Part shown: positions 32,572 through 41,469 of the stretch, in pieces
Layout of the letters: every line of letters starts with the position of its first letter
How positions within the stretch are numbered: position 1 is the first letter of the stretch
Assembly: GCF_018118585.1 (NCBI RefSeq)
Contig: NZ_CP069421.1
Coordinates: 1,178,001-1,242,000 of the forward strand
DNA length: 64,000 bases
Source: Aristaeella lactis
Lineage (GTDB): Bacteria; Bacillota; Clostridia; Christensenellales; Aristaeellaceae
Direction of reading: 5' to 3'
Program-made: the position numbers and the translations under genes
The notes under the pieces: model-generated
The model's input: only the letters and a program-made list of their open reading frames with translations
Told to the model about the DNA's origin: nothing
Database searches by the model: none

Positions 32572-33132
32572 TCAGTTTTTCCGGACCGGTGTGTACCTGA
32601 TCTCATGTAATTTGTATTTGATGAACACATCAATCTTCATTGCATCGGTTTCCCAGCCATACATCGGGCCCGATCCGCTCATCATATTAACCAATTGAAG
32701 CATTCCTAATTCCTCAGGTATTTCAACCTTACCATATACTTTTTCCATTTGGAGCATGATCTCATTCACCAGATCCTCATCATCGAAGGCTGCTCCGAAC
32801 TGGATCAGCTGATTGTCATCAAACTCGAACACAACATTCAGGTTTTTGCCATGATAATCCCGTACCTCATGAAGATAAAGATCTGACACACTCGCCGTGG
32901 CGGTTTCACCGTTTTCCAGCTGAACCTCGATCCTGTCCGTGTCAAACGCGTACTTTTCAAACTGGTCTTCTCCAAACTTCGCATATACCTCATCCAGTGA
33001 CATGCCCAGTTCCAGCCCCGGATACAGATCCAGGATCGGATCCGTCGCCATTTCCACAGTGGTTTCCGCAAACACCGTCACAACAGTCATCATCAGGATC
33101 ACCATCAGGATACCTGCCAGGATCTTCTTCAT
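32572..33132 (-). CDS. Small secreted protein, unknown
   Basis: A 186-residue exported protein with a signal peptide at about 1-22 (TVFAETT). LGMSLDEVYAKFGED near residues 42-56 resembles the start of SmpA/BamE-like folds, in which a helix pair precedes a small beta sheet. No cysteine for lipidation is seen. It is followed by a terminator and preceded by a membrane/zinc-ribbon gene on the same strand 28 bp upstream, so the two are probably co-transcribed. The function is unknown. Confidence 0.65.
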   Translation of the reverse strand: MKKILAGILMVILMMTVVTVFAETTVEMATDPILDLYPGLELGMSLDEVYAKFGEDQFEKYAFDTDRIEVQLENGETATASVSDLYLHEVRDYHGKNLNVVFEFDDNQLIQFGAAFDDEDLVNEIMLQMEKVYGKVEIPEELGMLQLVNMMSGSGPMYGWETDAMKIDVFIKYKLHEIRYTPVRKN

Positions 33133-33160
33133 TTCGTTTCACCTTCCAACCGGTTCGTTC

Positions 33161-33592
33161 TCAATCTTCTCCTGCCTGCACATCCCGTTTATGTACACCG
33201 CAGACACACGTAGTTGTATAACTGTTGTTCACCCGTCCGCACGAGCATTTCCAGCCGCCTTCATCCAGTATCTTCTTTTCCCTGGCTTCTTTCCCGGCTT
33301 CCTCCAGTTTGTTTTCAACCGACTCCGTAGTCCTCAGCATTCTGTCAATATTTTTGTCAATGTTCGTTGTCTTTTCGATCAGTTCCCCAAAGCCATACAT
33401 CATAAAAGAGACAATCACAGTTGCAAGCAGACCCTCAGCCAGCCCGATCAGTCCGAGCAGGAAGGTACTATGCCATGAATTGCCCTGTGCCCAGATCCAG
33501 ATGGTATAAACCACTGTGAAAATGATCCCCAGCCAGAAAAGAAGCTTTGCCAGTTTCTTGATGTCCCTGCTGATGTTATTAAACAACCCCAT
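33161..33592 (-). CDS. Two-TM protein with C-terminal zinc ribbon
   Basis: A 143-residue protein. Two membrane segments lie at about 16-36 and 46-68, followed by a short coiled coil (NIDKNIDRMLRTTESVENKL) and a C-terminal zinc ribbon (KCSCGRVN and CVCGVHK). GAGGGAG precedes the ATG. It lies upstream of a small secreted-protein gene. The function is unknown. Confidence 0.65.
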   Translation of the reverse strand: MGLFNNISRDIKKLAKLLFWLGIIFTVVYTIWIWAQGNSWHSTFLLGLIGLAEGLLATVIVSFMMYGFGELIEKTTNIDKNIDRMLRTTESVENKLEEAGKEAREKKILDEGGWKCSCGRVNNSYTTTCVCGVHKRDVQAGED

Positions 33593-33802
33593 ACACTCCC
33601 TCTGTTCAGTTTTGAAAGCCCTGCTTCCGGTCTTTCAGCATGACAAAGTATAGCATAGTTATTTCCCGAACGGTGTTACAGTGTGGTAAATATCTGTAAC
33701 AATCCGGTAAATTCCTTTTCTGTTGCCGGGACGGGCTCCCTGTTTCCTGGTGTATGCCTGTGTTTTGCCCCTGTACCGGACAGAAAGCCGGCTTCCGCGG
33801 CA

Positions 33803-33850
33803 GAAAGAAAAACACCCGGAGGATCAGCGCGCTGCCTGTCCTTCCGGGCG
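33803..33850 (-). terminator. Terminator of the LacI gene
   Basis: On the minus strand, CCCGGA, a 22-nt loop, TCCGGG, then GTTTTTCTTT. It lies 40 bp after the LacI stop. The other 240 bp of this spacer show no gene. Confidence 0.6.
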
Positions 33851-33890
33851 TATGGTATCTTTTTATGAGCCCCGGTATCCTTTTACCTGC

Positions 33891-34874
33891 TCAGGCCGTT
33901 TCACCCTCGATCAGGTGTCCGGCCACCGTGATTTTTTTCGGTACATGCTGATCCGGATTCTCGATCGCGTCTGTCAGAAGGAGGAAAGCCTCCCGGGCAA
34001 TCCGGAACGTATCCTGGCTGTACGTGGTCAGCCGCGGCACGATATTCTGTCCCATGGCGATCCCGTCATACCCGACCAGGGCAATATCTTCCGGAACCCG
34101 GATCCCTTTCGCCTGCAGCTGGAGGATCGCGCCGATAACGCTTGAATCATCCGGACAAAGGACACAGGTGGGCGGCAGCGGAAGCCTGAGGAATTCCATA
34201 ATATATTCAGAGCATTCGGAAGCATTCTGGAAAAGGCCTTCTTTGATGTACTCCACCGGAACGCGGATCCCCAGTTCCGTGCAGATCTTATAGAAGCCGG
34301 CAAGCCGTTCACAGCTGACCGTTCCCTTCTGTCCCTGGATAAAAGCGATCCTGCGGTGGCCGCGTCCGTAGAGATAACGGACGATCTGTTCCATGCTGGC
34401 CCGGTTGTCCGCAAGGACACAGTCGGCGCCTTCATAGCTATGGTCGATCACAACGGTAGGGATGCTGCTGGTCGCAAGCCGCAGGATACCCGCTGCCTCA
34501 AACTCCGCCTGGACCACAATGACTCCGTCCATGTTCCGCTGCCGGGCATGCTCATAATAATGCCGGCCTGTAAAGTCATCACGGTCAATAAACGTCAGAT
34601 CCAGCTTCCGTATCTCAGCCTCCCGCCGGATTGAGTCAAAAAGCCTGCTGAAATATGCATGGGTCATCAGGTCCTGATAGATAACGCCTATGTTGTTGGA
34701 TCTGCTCGTTTTGAGCGTTCGCGCGGCATTATTCGGATAATAGCCCATTTCATTGGCCATTCTGCAGATGAAAGCGGTTTTTTCCCGGTTTTCATTCACC
34801 TGTCCGTTCAGCGCGCGGGATACCGTCGCAATGGAAACTCCGCATGCTTCAGCGATATCTTTCAGCTTTACCAT
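33891..34874 (-). CDS. LacI-family regulator
   Basis: A 327-residue repressor. The N-terminal HTH (about 3-48) contains LKDIAEACGVSIATVSRALN with a hinge helix at NNAARTLKT. The periplasmic-binding-like domain covers about 60-327 and includes DGVIVVQAEF, FIQGQ and VGYDGIAMGQNIVPRLTT. Such regulators normally sense a sugar or sugar phosphate. No sugar-utilisation genes adjoin it here, so the target is unknown. An operator-like site lies 26 bp upstream of the start. Confidence 0.92.
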   Translation of the reverse strand: MVKLKDIAEACGVSIATVSRALNGQVNENREKTAFICRMANEMGYYPNNAARTLKTSRSNNIGVIYQDLMTHAYFSRLFDSIRREAEIRKLDLTFIDRDDFTGRHYYEHARQRNMDGVIVVQAEFEAAGILRLATSSIPTVVIDHSYEGADCVLADNRASMEQIVRYLYGRGHRRIAFIQGQKGTVSCERLAGFYKICTELGIRVPVEYIKEGLFQNASECSEYIMEFLRLPLPPTCVLCPDDSSVIGAILQLQAKGIRVPEDIALVGYDGIAMGQNIVPRLTTYSQDTFRIAREAFLLLTDAIENPDQHVPKKITVAGHLIEGETA

Positions 34875-34899
34875 ATCCCGAACCTTCCTTCCGATGATT

Positions 34900-34911
34900 G
34901 TAATCGTTTAC
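34900..34911 (-). promoter_or_regulatory. LacI-type operator
   Basis: GTAATCGTTTAC is a near-palindrome with the central CG typical of LacI-family sites. A second half-like AGTAAACTA lies at about 34926. The rest of the 300-bp spacer up to the tRNA shows no gene. Confidence 0.55.
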
Positions 34912-35175
34912 CATCTCTTTTCAATAGTAAACTAATTTTGTTAATTATGTCAATGAAAAACAAGTGAAACTGTTGAAAATGAAAACAAAAGCGTGTTTTC
35001 CGTCTGCTGCGGATCCTTTTATGTGAAGATTATCTGTTTTTAATCTGAAATATAGCGTTTTATCATGTTCTTCTGCCCCGCCCTGTGATACAATAAGCGG
35101 GTGCTTTCGGGCTCCGGACCGGAAAAAGGGTACAAAAAAACCCAGGGCCCATTGATGCAACGTGCTCCAGGTTCA

Positions 35176-35251
<76 letters not shown>

Positions 35252-35342
35252 ATGCTGTCTTTCGACAACGTGCGTATTCTATCATAACGAATGTGAAAAA
35301 GCAAGACTTTTTTTCACTCTTTCGCATTCGGAAAGGAACCCG

Positions 35343-37703
35343 ATGAAAAAAGACCTGACACTGCCCTCTGAACTGCCCGAAAACTTTGAGTTTACCGACC
35401 CTTCCGGCCTCGGCTCCGCCGAGGCGGAAGAGCGTCTTTCCCTGGGTCTCGGCAATAAAATGACAGACCCGGATCAAAAAACTTTACCGCGGATCCTGCT
35501 GAACCACCTGCTGACCCTTTTTAACCTGCTGAACTTTTCCCTGGCGCTGTGCCTGCTGCTGGTGGGCAGCTACCGGAACATGCTGTTCATGCTGGTGGTG
35601 GTCTCCAATACCGTGATCGGCGCTGTACAGGAATTCCGTGCCCGGAAGACCATCTGCGAGCTGAAGCTGCTGAATGCCCCGTCCGTCCATGTGCTGCGGA
35701 ACGGCAAAGAGATCACGGTCTCCGCGGAAGAAGCGGTTGAAGGTGATCTGGTAATCCTGCGGGGCGGCGACCAGGTGGTGGCCGACGCCGTCGTGGTGGA
35801 CGGCACCGGAGCGGCCATGGAATCCCTGCTGACCGGTGAAAGTAATGCTATTCACAAAACAGTCAACAGCTGGCTTTATTCCGGCTCCTACATCGCGGAA
35901 GGCCGTCTTACCGCCCAGCTGGTCTATGTCGGCGATGAAAGCTATGCCGGCCGCCTGACCAACGAAGCCCGGAAGGACGCCCGTCCCGCCTCCCGGCTGA
36001 TGTCAGACCTGAACCGGCTGATCCGGTTTGATTCCATGATCCTGATCCCCCTGGGCCTCCTGCTCTTCCTGAAGCAGATCCTGCTCAGGCACGTTTCTGT
36101 CGCGGTGGCTGTTCCTTCCTCCATTGCCGCCATGATCGGCATGATCCCGGAAGGCCTGATCCTGCTGACCAGCGTTGCCATGGCCGTAGGCGTAGTCAAG
36201 CTGGGCAGGCGCAACGCGCTGGTACAGGAGCTTTCCGGTATTGAAACCCTGGCCCGGGCGGACGTTTTGTGCCTGGATAAGACCGGCACCCTGACCACCG
36301 GCACCATGGAACTGGAATCCATTGAAGGCATCGACCGCACCCGGGAGGAAACGGAGCGGGGCCTCGCCCGCCTGCTGGGTGTGTTTGACGAAAAGAGCGC
36401 TACCCTGGACGCACTGCGGGCGAAGATCACTCCCGCGGATGAGAAACCCAGGGCAGTCCTTCCCTTCTCCTCCGAACGAAAAAAATCCGCCGCCACCTTC
36501 TATGACGGCACCATGCTGGTCATGGGCGCGCCGGAATTTGTCCTGGGTGATCTGTATACGCCTGCCCTGCGGTCCCGGGTGGAAACCTACGCCGCGGAAG
36601 GCCGCCGTGTGCTGGTGCTCGCGGAAGGCCAGGGCCTTGTGACAGAGGAAACCCTGCCGCCCATCAAGGCCATCTGCGGCCTGTGCGTGCTGACAGACCA
36701 GCTGCGTCCGTCCGTGGACCAGACCCTGCGTTATTTCCGGGACCAGGAGGTGGATATCCGGATCATCTCCGGCGACAATCCCCTCACGGTTTCCCGTATT
36801 GCCCGCCGTGCCGGCCTTGCCTCCTGGGACAGCTGGGTGGACGCTTCCACCCTCACCACAGAGGAAGCCCTGGCGGAAGCCTGTGACAAATATACCGTCT
36901 TCGGCCGGGTGACACCGGAACAGAAAAAATCCCTGGTGCTGGCCCTGAAGCAAAAAGGCCACAACGTGGCCATGACCGGCGACGGCGTGAACGATATTCC
37001 CGCCCTGAAGGCCGCGGACTGCTCCATCGCTATGGCCGGCGGCGCCGACGCGGCTCGCAGTGCCGCCCAGCTGACGCTGCTTTCTTCTGATTTCAGCGTC
37101 ATGCCGGAGATCGTGCTGGAAGGCCGCCGGGTCATCAACAACATTACCCGGGCCGCTTCCCTGTTCCTCACAAAAACCATCTTCAGCTTCCTGCTGAGCG
37201 TCCTGATGCTGGTGCTGCCCGCCGTTTACCCCTTCCAGCCCATCCAGCTGACGCTGATCTCTTCCCTGATGATCGGCCTGCCCGGCTTTGTATTGGCCCT
37301 GGAACCCAGCGGAGAACGGATCCGAGGCAACTTCCTGCGCACGGTGCTCCTGCGCGCCCTGCCCGGCGGTATCGCCGCCTGCTGCTGCGCTTCCATCTCC
37401 ATGGCTATGTCCTGGGCCGGCTGGTCCCGGGAGCTGTGCAGCACCCTTGCAGTCCTTTCCGCCGGTGCCGTCTGCTGGATTGTCCTGGTACGCTCCTGCC
37501 TGCCCCTGAACCAGCTCCGCACCCTCCTGCTGATCGTGACAGCCGCGGCCTTTACCCTGGCCTTCCTGTTCTTCGGGCATATCTTCTTCCTGGTCCCGCT
37601 TACCGGCTCCGCCGTCCTGCTTTTCGGCGGCCTGGTACTGCTTGGAGGCGGCCTGGTCTACCTCAGTGACCTGATTCTCACCCGGATGGATAAAACCGCT
37701 TAA
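35343..37703 (+). CDS. P-type cation ATPase (CtpE-like)
   Basis: A 786-residue P-type ATPase. The actuator motif is TGES (about 164-167). PEGL in the fourth membrane helix, the phosphorylation site DKTGTLT (Asp312), and the hinge TGDGVND (about 543-549) are present. About ten membrane segments fit: two pairs before the catalytic loop and six after it. IPEGLILLTSVAMAVGVVKL resembles CtpE-type pumps, which have been linked to calcium in Mycobacterium. The ion is thus inferred as Ca2+ or another divalent cation. AAAGGA precedes the ATG. The N-terminus has no metal-binding CxxC. Confidence 0.88.
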   Translation: MKKDLTLPSELPENFEFTDPSGLGSAEAEERLSLGLGNKMTDPDQKTLPRILLNHLLTLFNLLNFSLALCLLLVGSYRNMLFMLVVVSNTVIGAVQEFRARKTICELKLLNAPSVHVLRNGKEITVSAEEAVEGDLVILRGGDQVVADAVVVDGTGAAMESLLTGESNAIHKTVNSWLYSGSYIAEGRLTAQLVYVGDESYAGRLTNEARKDARPASRLMSDLNRLIRFDSMILIPLGLLLFLKQILLRHVSVAVAVPSSIAAMIGMIPEGLILLTSVAMAVGVVKLGRRNALVQELSGIETLARADVLCLDKTGTLTTGTMELESIEGIDRTREETERGLARLLGVFDEKSATLDALRAKITPADEKPRAVLPFSSERKKSAATFYDGTMLVMGAPEFVLGDLYTPALRSRVETYAAEGRRVLVLAEGQGLVTEETLPPIKAICGLCVLTDQLRPSVDQTLRYFRDQEVDIRIISGDNPLTVSRIARRAGLASWDSWVDASTLTTEEALAEACDKYTVFGRVTPEQKKSLVLALKQKGHNVAMTGDGVNDIPALKAADCSIAMAGGADAARSAAQLTLLSSDFSVMPEIVLEGRRVINNITRAASLFLTKTIFSFLLSVLMLVLPAVYPFQPIQLTLISSLMIGLPGFVLALEPSGERIRGNFLRTVLLRALPGGIAACCCASISMAMSWAGWSRELCSTLAVLSAGAVCWIVLVRSCLPLNQLRTLLLIVTAAAFTLAFLFFGHIFFLVPLTGSAVLLFGGLVLLGGGLVYLSDLILTRMDKTA

Positions 37704-37757
37704 AACGTATCCTTTACGCCTGTTTTCTGCTATAATACCCGTCAGGGGGGATGGGCC

Positions 37758-38774
37758 TTGAGAATCAAGCATTTTATCGCGCTGCTGCTGACTGCGGCAC
37801 TGCTGCTTTCCGCGGCTGTTTCACCGGCTGAAGAAGCTGCTTACACCGTGGATCCCTGCGGCCTGCGCGGATGGGATCTGAATGCCGGTTACCAGTATGT
37901 CATCATGGGAGTTTATCCCTATGAAAAGGACGGCACCAAAGCGCCTGTCCTCTGGCAGGTGCTGGCGGTGGAAGACGGCAAAGCGCTGCTCTATACCACC
38001 TATATCATCGAGGTCCACCAGCCTACGGAAGTTTCCGGCACCAGCGCCGAGAAACATAAATATCCCGAGATTTCCGACTATGGCGATACCGACCTGAACC
38101 GCTGGCTTAACGAGGTCATGATCAATGACCTCCTGGGAAGCGAGCCTGTCCTCGCCGCTGTTACAGAAGAGCAGTACGGCCGCCTGTATCCCCTGACCGA
38201 TGCCGACCTGATGAATGAAAAATACGGCTTCACCAACCAGCGTTTCTATGAGGTGCGTTCCCGCTGGGCCTTCGCCACGCCCTACGCCCTGGACCGGAAG
38301 CTCTATCCCGACTACGGCAGCAAGCTTTCCCGTGACCGGAAATACGGCACCTCTTCCTACTGGGTGGCTGCCCTGAAGCGGAACAGCAACGGTGACCAGA
38401 TCCCCGGCAAATACCTGCAGCTTTGCGCCGGTATCGCCGATCCCCATGAGCAGGGCGGTACCAACATCGGCCACCTGAGCTTCGGCTACCTGAACCGCAC
38501 CACCGTCGGCCTGCGTCTCGCGGTTCGGCTGGATACCGCAAAGATCCAGGTCATCTCCGGCAATGGTTCCCTTTTTGATCCCTGCCGCCTGGCCTATGTG
38601 GAGGACAAAACAGCACAGGAGCCGGTGATCCGGACGCCGGAAGTCTTCCCGGATTCCACCCCGGTTCCGACGCCTCCCGCTACAGTTAAGGGAAGGCCGA
38701 AGATTGAGGGGCCCGATCCGGAGGCCACGCCGGTTCCTGTACCGGAGGAGTATAAAGAAAAAGGAGCAGATTAA
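37758..38774 (+). CDS. Secreted DUF6273-type protein
   Basis: A 338-residue exported protein. The signal peptide covers about 1-24 (VSPAEEA). The central domain (about 45-270) has VIMGVYPYEKDGTKAPVLWQVLA, YGDTDLNRWLNE and SYWVAALKRNSNG, which fit the DUF6273 surface-domain family of Clostridia. The C-terminus is a Pro/Thr/Val-rich repeat (TPVPTPP, ATPVPVPEE), like a wall-spanning linker, without a sorting signal. The start is TTG 37758 behind a GGGGGG site. It follows the ATPase by 54 bp and its stop lies inside its own terminator hairpin. Confidence 0.75.
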   Translation: MRIKHFIALLLTAALLLSAAVSPAEEAAYTVDPCGLRGWDLNAGYQYVIMGVYPYEKDGTKAPVLWQVLAVEDGKALLYTTYIIEVHQPTEVSGTSAEKHKYPEISDYGDTDLNRWLNEVMINDLLGSEPVLAAVTEEQYGRLYPLTDADLMNEKYGFTNQRFYEVRSRWAFATPYALDRKLYPDYGSKLSRDRKYGTSSYWVAALKRNSNGDQIPGKYLQLCAGIADPHEQGGTNIGHLSFGYLNRTTVGLRLAVRLDTAKIQVISGNGSLFDPCRLAYVEDKTAQEPVIRTPEVFPDSTPVPTPPATVKGRPKIEGPDPEATPVPVPEEYKEKGAD

Positions 38775-38788
38775 TCTGCTCCTTTTTT
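38763..38788 (+). terminator. Terminator overlapping the DUF6273 stop codon
   Basis: GGAGCAGA-TTAA-TCTGCTCC then TTTTTT. The loop is the stop codon region. Confidence 0.9.
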
Positions 38789-38832
38789 ACTGAAAAATGA
38801 ATACTGAAGACTTAAAAATGAATAATGATAGA
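38789..38832. repeat. AT-rich tract AAAATGAATA/GACTTAAA
   Basis: Short imperfect repeats of the same type as the tracts at 43428, 43549 and 63561. Confidence 0.4.
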
Positions 38833-38835
38833 TAC

Positions 38836-38868
38836 TTTAAAACCGCATCGGAAGAATCCGATGCGGTT
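38836..38868 (-). terminator. Terminator of the AAA-partner gene
   Basis: On the minus strand, ACCGCATCGG, a 6-nt loop, CCGATGCGGT, then TTTAAAG, about 20 bp after the stop at 38886. Confidence 0.85.
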
Positions 38869-38885
38869 GAACTATTTGGGGTTGA

Positions 38886-39548
38886 TCAGGCGAAAATGGC
38901 GCCGCATTCCTGGGAGAGTTCGATGGGATCCACGAACATGAAGTTGCGGTGCAGCAGCTGCTGACGGGGATAAGTGACGGTAAACACGTCCTTTTCCTCG
39001 AAAGTGCCCTTCACCACAACCTCCTCCACCGGGAGGCAGGCCAGCAGGTCCCGGGCGATCCGGAGACCCATGGCGGAAAGATACAGCTTCCGGTTCTTCT
39101 CCAGCAGGTCACCCTTGCAGACAAAGACGCTTTCCAGCTGCGCTTCCGTGACGGCCCGCATGCTGATATGTTCCGCAAAGTCCGTCAGCTCGCCCAGCGG
39201 GTTCGCCTTCTGCAGCACTTCGGTATAGGCTGTCAGGTCGCCGGAGAGGACTTTCTCCGCGTTCTTGTGATAGAAAGCCCACATTTTCGGTCCGGTCAAC
39301 CCGTCTGTCGGCGCGCTGTGGGACAGGGCATCCGTCCAGTCAATGGTTTCGTCCGCGGTCTTCCAGAGATTCCGGATATCCGTTCCGGGCTTTTCCTGGG
39401 GCTTGGGAGCGGGCTTGGACTGCTGTGCGGGCGCGGCAGGCGTTTCCGATGCCACGGGCATCACACCGCCCCACAGGTCGGAAGCAATGGCCTTCATCCG
39501 CTTCATGAACTCATTTTGGTCCATGGGGTTGTTGTTCTGTTCACTCAT
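38886..39548 (-). CDS. Partner protein of the AAA+ ATPase, unknown function
   Basis: A 220-residue soluble protein. A short N-terminal segment (MDQNEFMKRMKAIASDLWGG) is followed by a Pro/Ala/Lys linker (about 32-55) and a 160-residue C-terminal domain with no motif I recognise (SQECGAIFA at the end). The gene overlaps the 3' end of the AAA+ gene by 8 nt, so the two products are probably made together and interact. It is the last gene of the VTC-CapA-AAA transcript. Confidence 0.65.
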   Translation of the reverse strand: MSEQNNNPMDQNEFMKRMKAIASDLWGGVMPVASETPAAPAQQSKPAPKPQEKPGTDIRNLWKTADETIDWTDALSHSAPTDGLTGPKMWAFYHKNAEKVLSGDLTAYTEVLQKANPLGELTDFAEHISMRAVTEAQLESVFVCKGDLLEKNRKLYLSAMGLRIARDLLACLPVEEVVVKGTFEEKDVFTVTYPRQQLLHRNFMFVDPIELSQECGAIFA

Positions 39549-41445
39549 CTTTTCCGGCCTCCTCCCTGCGGCAGATCACGCTCGGCGGATTCGCCGTCGT
39601 GTTGAAGCCTTCGATTACGATATCCGCGTCCCCGGAGATCTCGTTGTCAAACAGCCAGCGGCTCAGCGGGTTGATCAGCAGGCTTTCCACCTGGTTGCCG
39701 ATACCACGTCCGCCGTTGGACAGGTCGAAAGTCGCCGCTTCCTGCAGGCTGCTGTAGGCAAAATCCTCGATGCGGATACGGATATTCTTCTGCTCCCGCA
39801 GGCGGCTGATGATCTTGTTCACCTGGCCCTTCAGGATCAGCTCCGCGGCTTCACGGCGGATATAGTCGAACACCACGATGTTCTCACCGATACGGTTCAG
39901 GATCTCCGGCCGTCCCAGTTCCAGCTTGAAGTAATCCTCAATGGCGGAACGGACCTTGGTCTGGACCTCGGAATAAGGCATATCCATGGTCACGTTGGGT
40001 TCCCGGTTGCCAAAGGCATCCTTGACGTAAATACCCAGGTTGCTGGTGAAGATGATGATCGTTTCAGAGAAATAAACTGTATTCCCCTGCCCGTCCGTCA
40101 TCCGGCCGTCCTCCAGGATCTGCAGGAACTTATCCAGGATGGTGGAGTGGGCCTTTTCAATTTCATCAAACAGCAGGATACAGAAGGGATTCTTCTTCAC
40201 GGCATTGGTCAGCTGGCCGCCGGCTTCGTATCCCACATATCCGGGAGGCGCACCCATCAGCTTCTGGTCGGAATGGCTCTGGCCGTATTCACTCATGTCA
40301 AAACGGATACAGGTGCTCTCATCGCCGAACAGCTTTTCCGCCAGTGCCTTGGCCGTCTCCGTTTTACCGGTACCGGTGGGGCCGGCGAAGAACAGCACGC
40401 CCTTGGGCTTGCCGGTGGAAGAGGAGTTCACCCCGTTCATGCCGGTCACCGCGCGCTTCACCACGTCCAGCGTACGTTCCAGCGCGGTATCCTGGCCCTT
40501 GATCCGCTTTTCAAAGTCCTGCTTCGCCGTCTTCAGGCTCTGCATGTTCAGGCGGCTCCAGGGGTTCTCCTTGATGCCGTATTTATACAGGTCCACCACC
40601 GTGCACAGGTCACGGATCGGGATCTCTTCCTTCTTGCACAGCAGGCGCATCTCGTCCAGTTCGGTGAAGGTCATGCCTTCCGTCAGGCCGACAAAACGCT
40701 CCTTGATCCGCTCCAGTTCATCCGGATGCTCCGTGTAGTAAGGCAGGTCCCGCCGGTACACGGTGCCGGAGAAGAAGGCGGCAAAGTTGTTGCCGGTCAT
40801 CATGCGCTTGCGCTCTTCCCGGTCCGGGGCTTCCAGCCGCAGGATCTTGCAGACCGGATTGTTCAGGTAGAACCAGGCCGGCAGGTCATTCAGCTTGTTC
40901 ACCAGCAGGATCAGCAGGTTCTGCTTCTTGCCCTGGGTGGTCCGGACCCAGGAAGCGCTCAGGGCGCTCTGCATCAGGATGTTGAAGCTGTTCACATCCT
41001 GCTGGTCCATGCGTTCGGGTGTGGTGATATAATGGCTGGCCATCTCCATCACGGTCACAGTGGCCGCTTTCCGCTGGAACATAGCCCGGCGGATGACGTT
41101 CGGCGCGGTATCAGCGCCGTTGCCCTTGAATTCAGACTGGATGGCGCCATCCTTGATGGTTGTGCCGGTGTTCGCCGCGTAACGGGTCAGCATGGAGGGA
41201 TCATAAGGGCTCATAAAGCCCACCAGGTTGCTGTAGAAGATCACCTGGTCATAGCCGTTGTCCGCGAAAAAGGTATGCAGGTACCGGCTCAGCGGAATGA
41301 TCTCATCCTGCGCCACTGATCCATGCAGGGGATAACGGTACTGGTCCAGCACGTTTCCTTCCAGGATCAGCAGGGGTTTGATCCCGCCGAACAGTTCAAG
41401 TTCCCTGTGCCACTTGGGAATCAGGATTTCCGTGTTCTCGCTCAT
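39541..41445 (-). CDS. AAA+ ATPase with ClpB-type second domain
   Basis: A 634-residue protein. The N-terminal half (about 20-290) looks like an AAA domain (LLILEGNVLDQY) but has no GxxxxGK[ST], so it cannot bind ATP in the usual way. The C-terminal half is a full ClpB/HSP100-type module: Walker A GPTGTGKT (Lys361), pore loop GYVGYEAGG, Walker B LLFDEIEKA (Asp427, Glu428), sensor IFTSNLG and a small lid domain. There is no Clp N-domain, middle domain or ClpP tripeptide. It could be a remodelling motor for the envelope cluster upstream; this is inference. Confidence 0.82.
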   Translation of the reverse strand: MSENTEILIPKWHRELELFGGIKPLLILEGNVLDQYRYPLHGSVAQDEIIPLSRYLHTFFADNGYDQVIFYSNLVGFMSPYDPSMLTRYAANTGTTIKDGAIQSEFKGNGADTAPNVIRRAMFQRKAATVTVMEMASHYITTPERMDQQDVNSFNILMQSALSASWVRTTQGKKQNLLILLVNKLNDLPAWFYLNNPVCKILRLEAPDREERKRMMTGNNFAAFFSGTVYRRDLPYYTEHPDELERIKERFVGLTEGMTFTELDEMRLLCKKEEIPIRDLCTVVDLYKYGIKENPWSRLNMQSLKTAKQDFEKRIKGQDTALERTLDVVKRAVTGMNGVNSSSTGKPKGVLFFAGPTGTGKTETAKALAEKLFGDESTCIRFDMSEYGQSHSDQKLMGAPPGYVGYEAGGQLTNAVKKNPFCILLFDEIEKAHSTILDKFLQILEDGRMTDGQGNTVYFSETIIIFTSNLGIYVKDAFGNREPNVTMDMPYSEVQTKVRSAIEDYFKLELGRPEILNRIGENIVVFDYIRREAAELILKGQVNKIISRLREQKNIRIRIEDFAYSSLQEAATFDLSNGGRGIGNQVESLLINPLSRWLFDNEISGDADIVIEGFNTTANPPSVICRREEAGKDE

Positions 41446-41469
41446 ATCTGATATCTCCCTTGGAGTTTG

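Noticed and set aside
35003-35170. A small RNA or gene downstream of tRNA-Thr
   Set aside because: Only a weak GGGCCC dyad with a T run was seen, not enough for a claim beyond a possible tRNA terminator.
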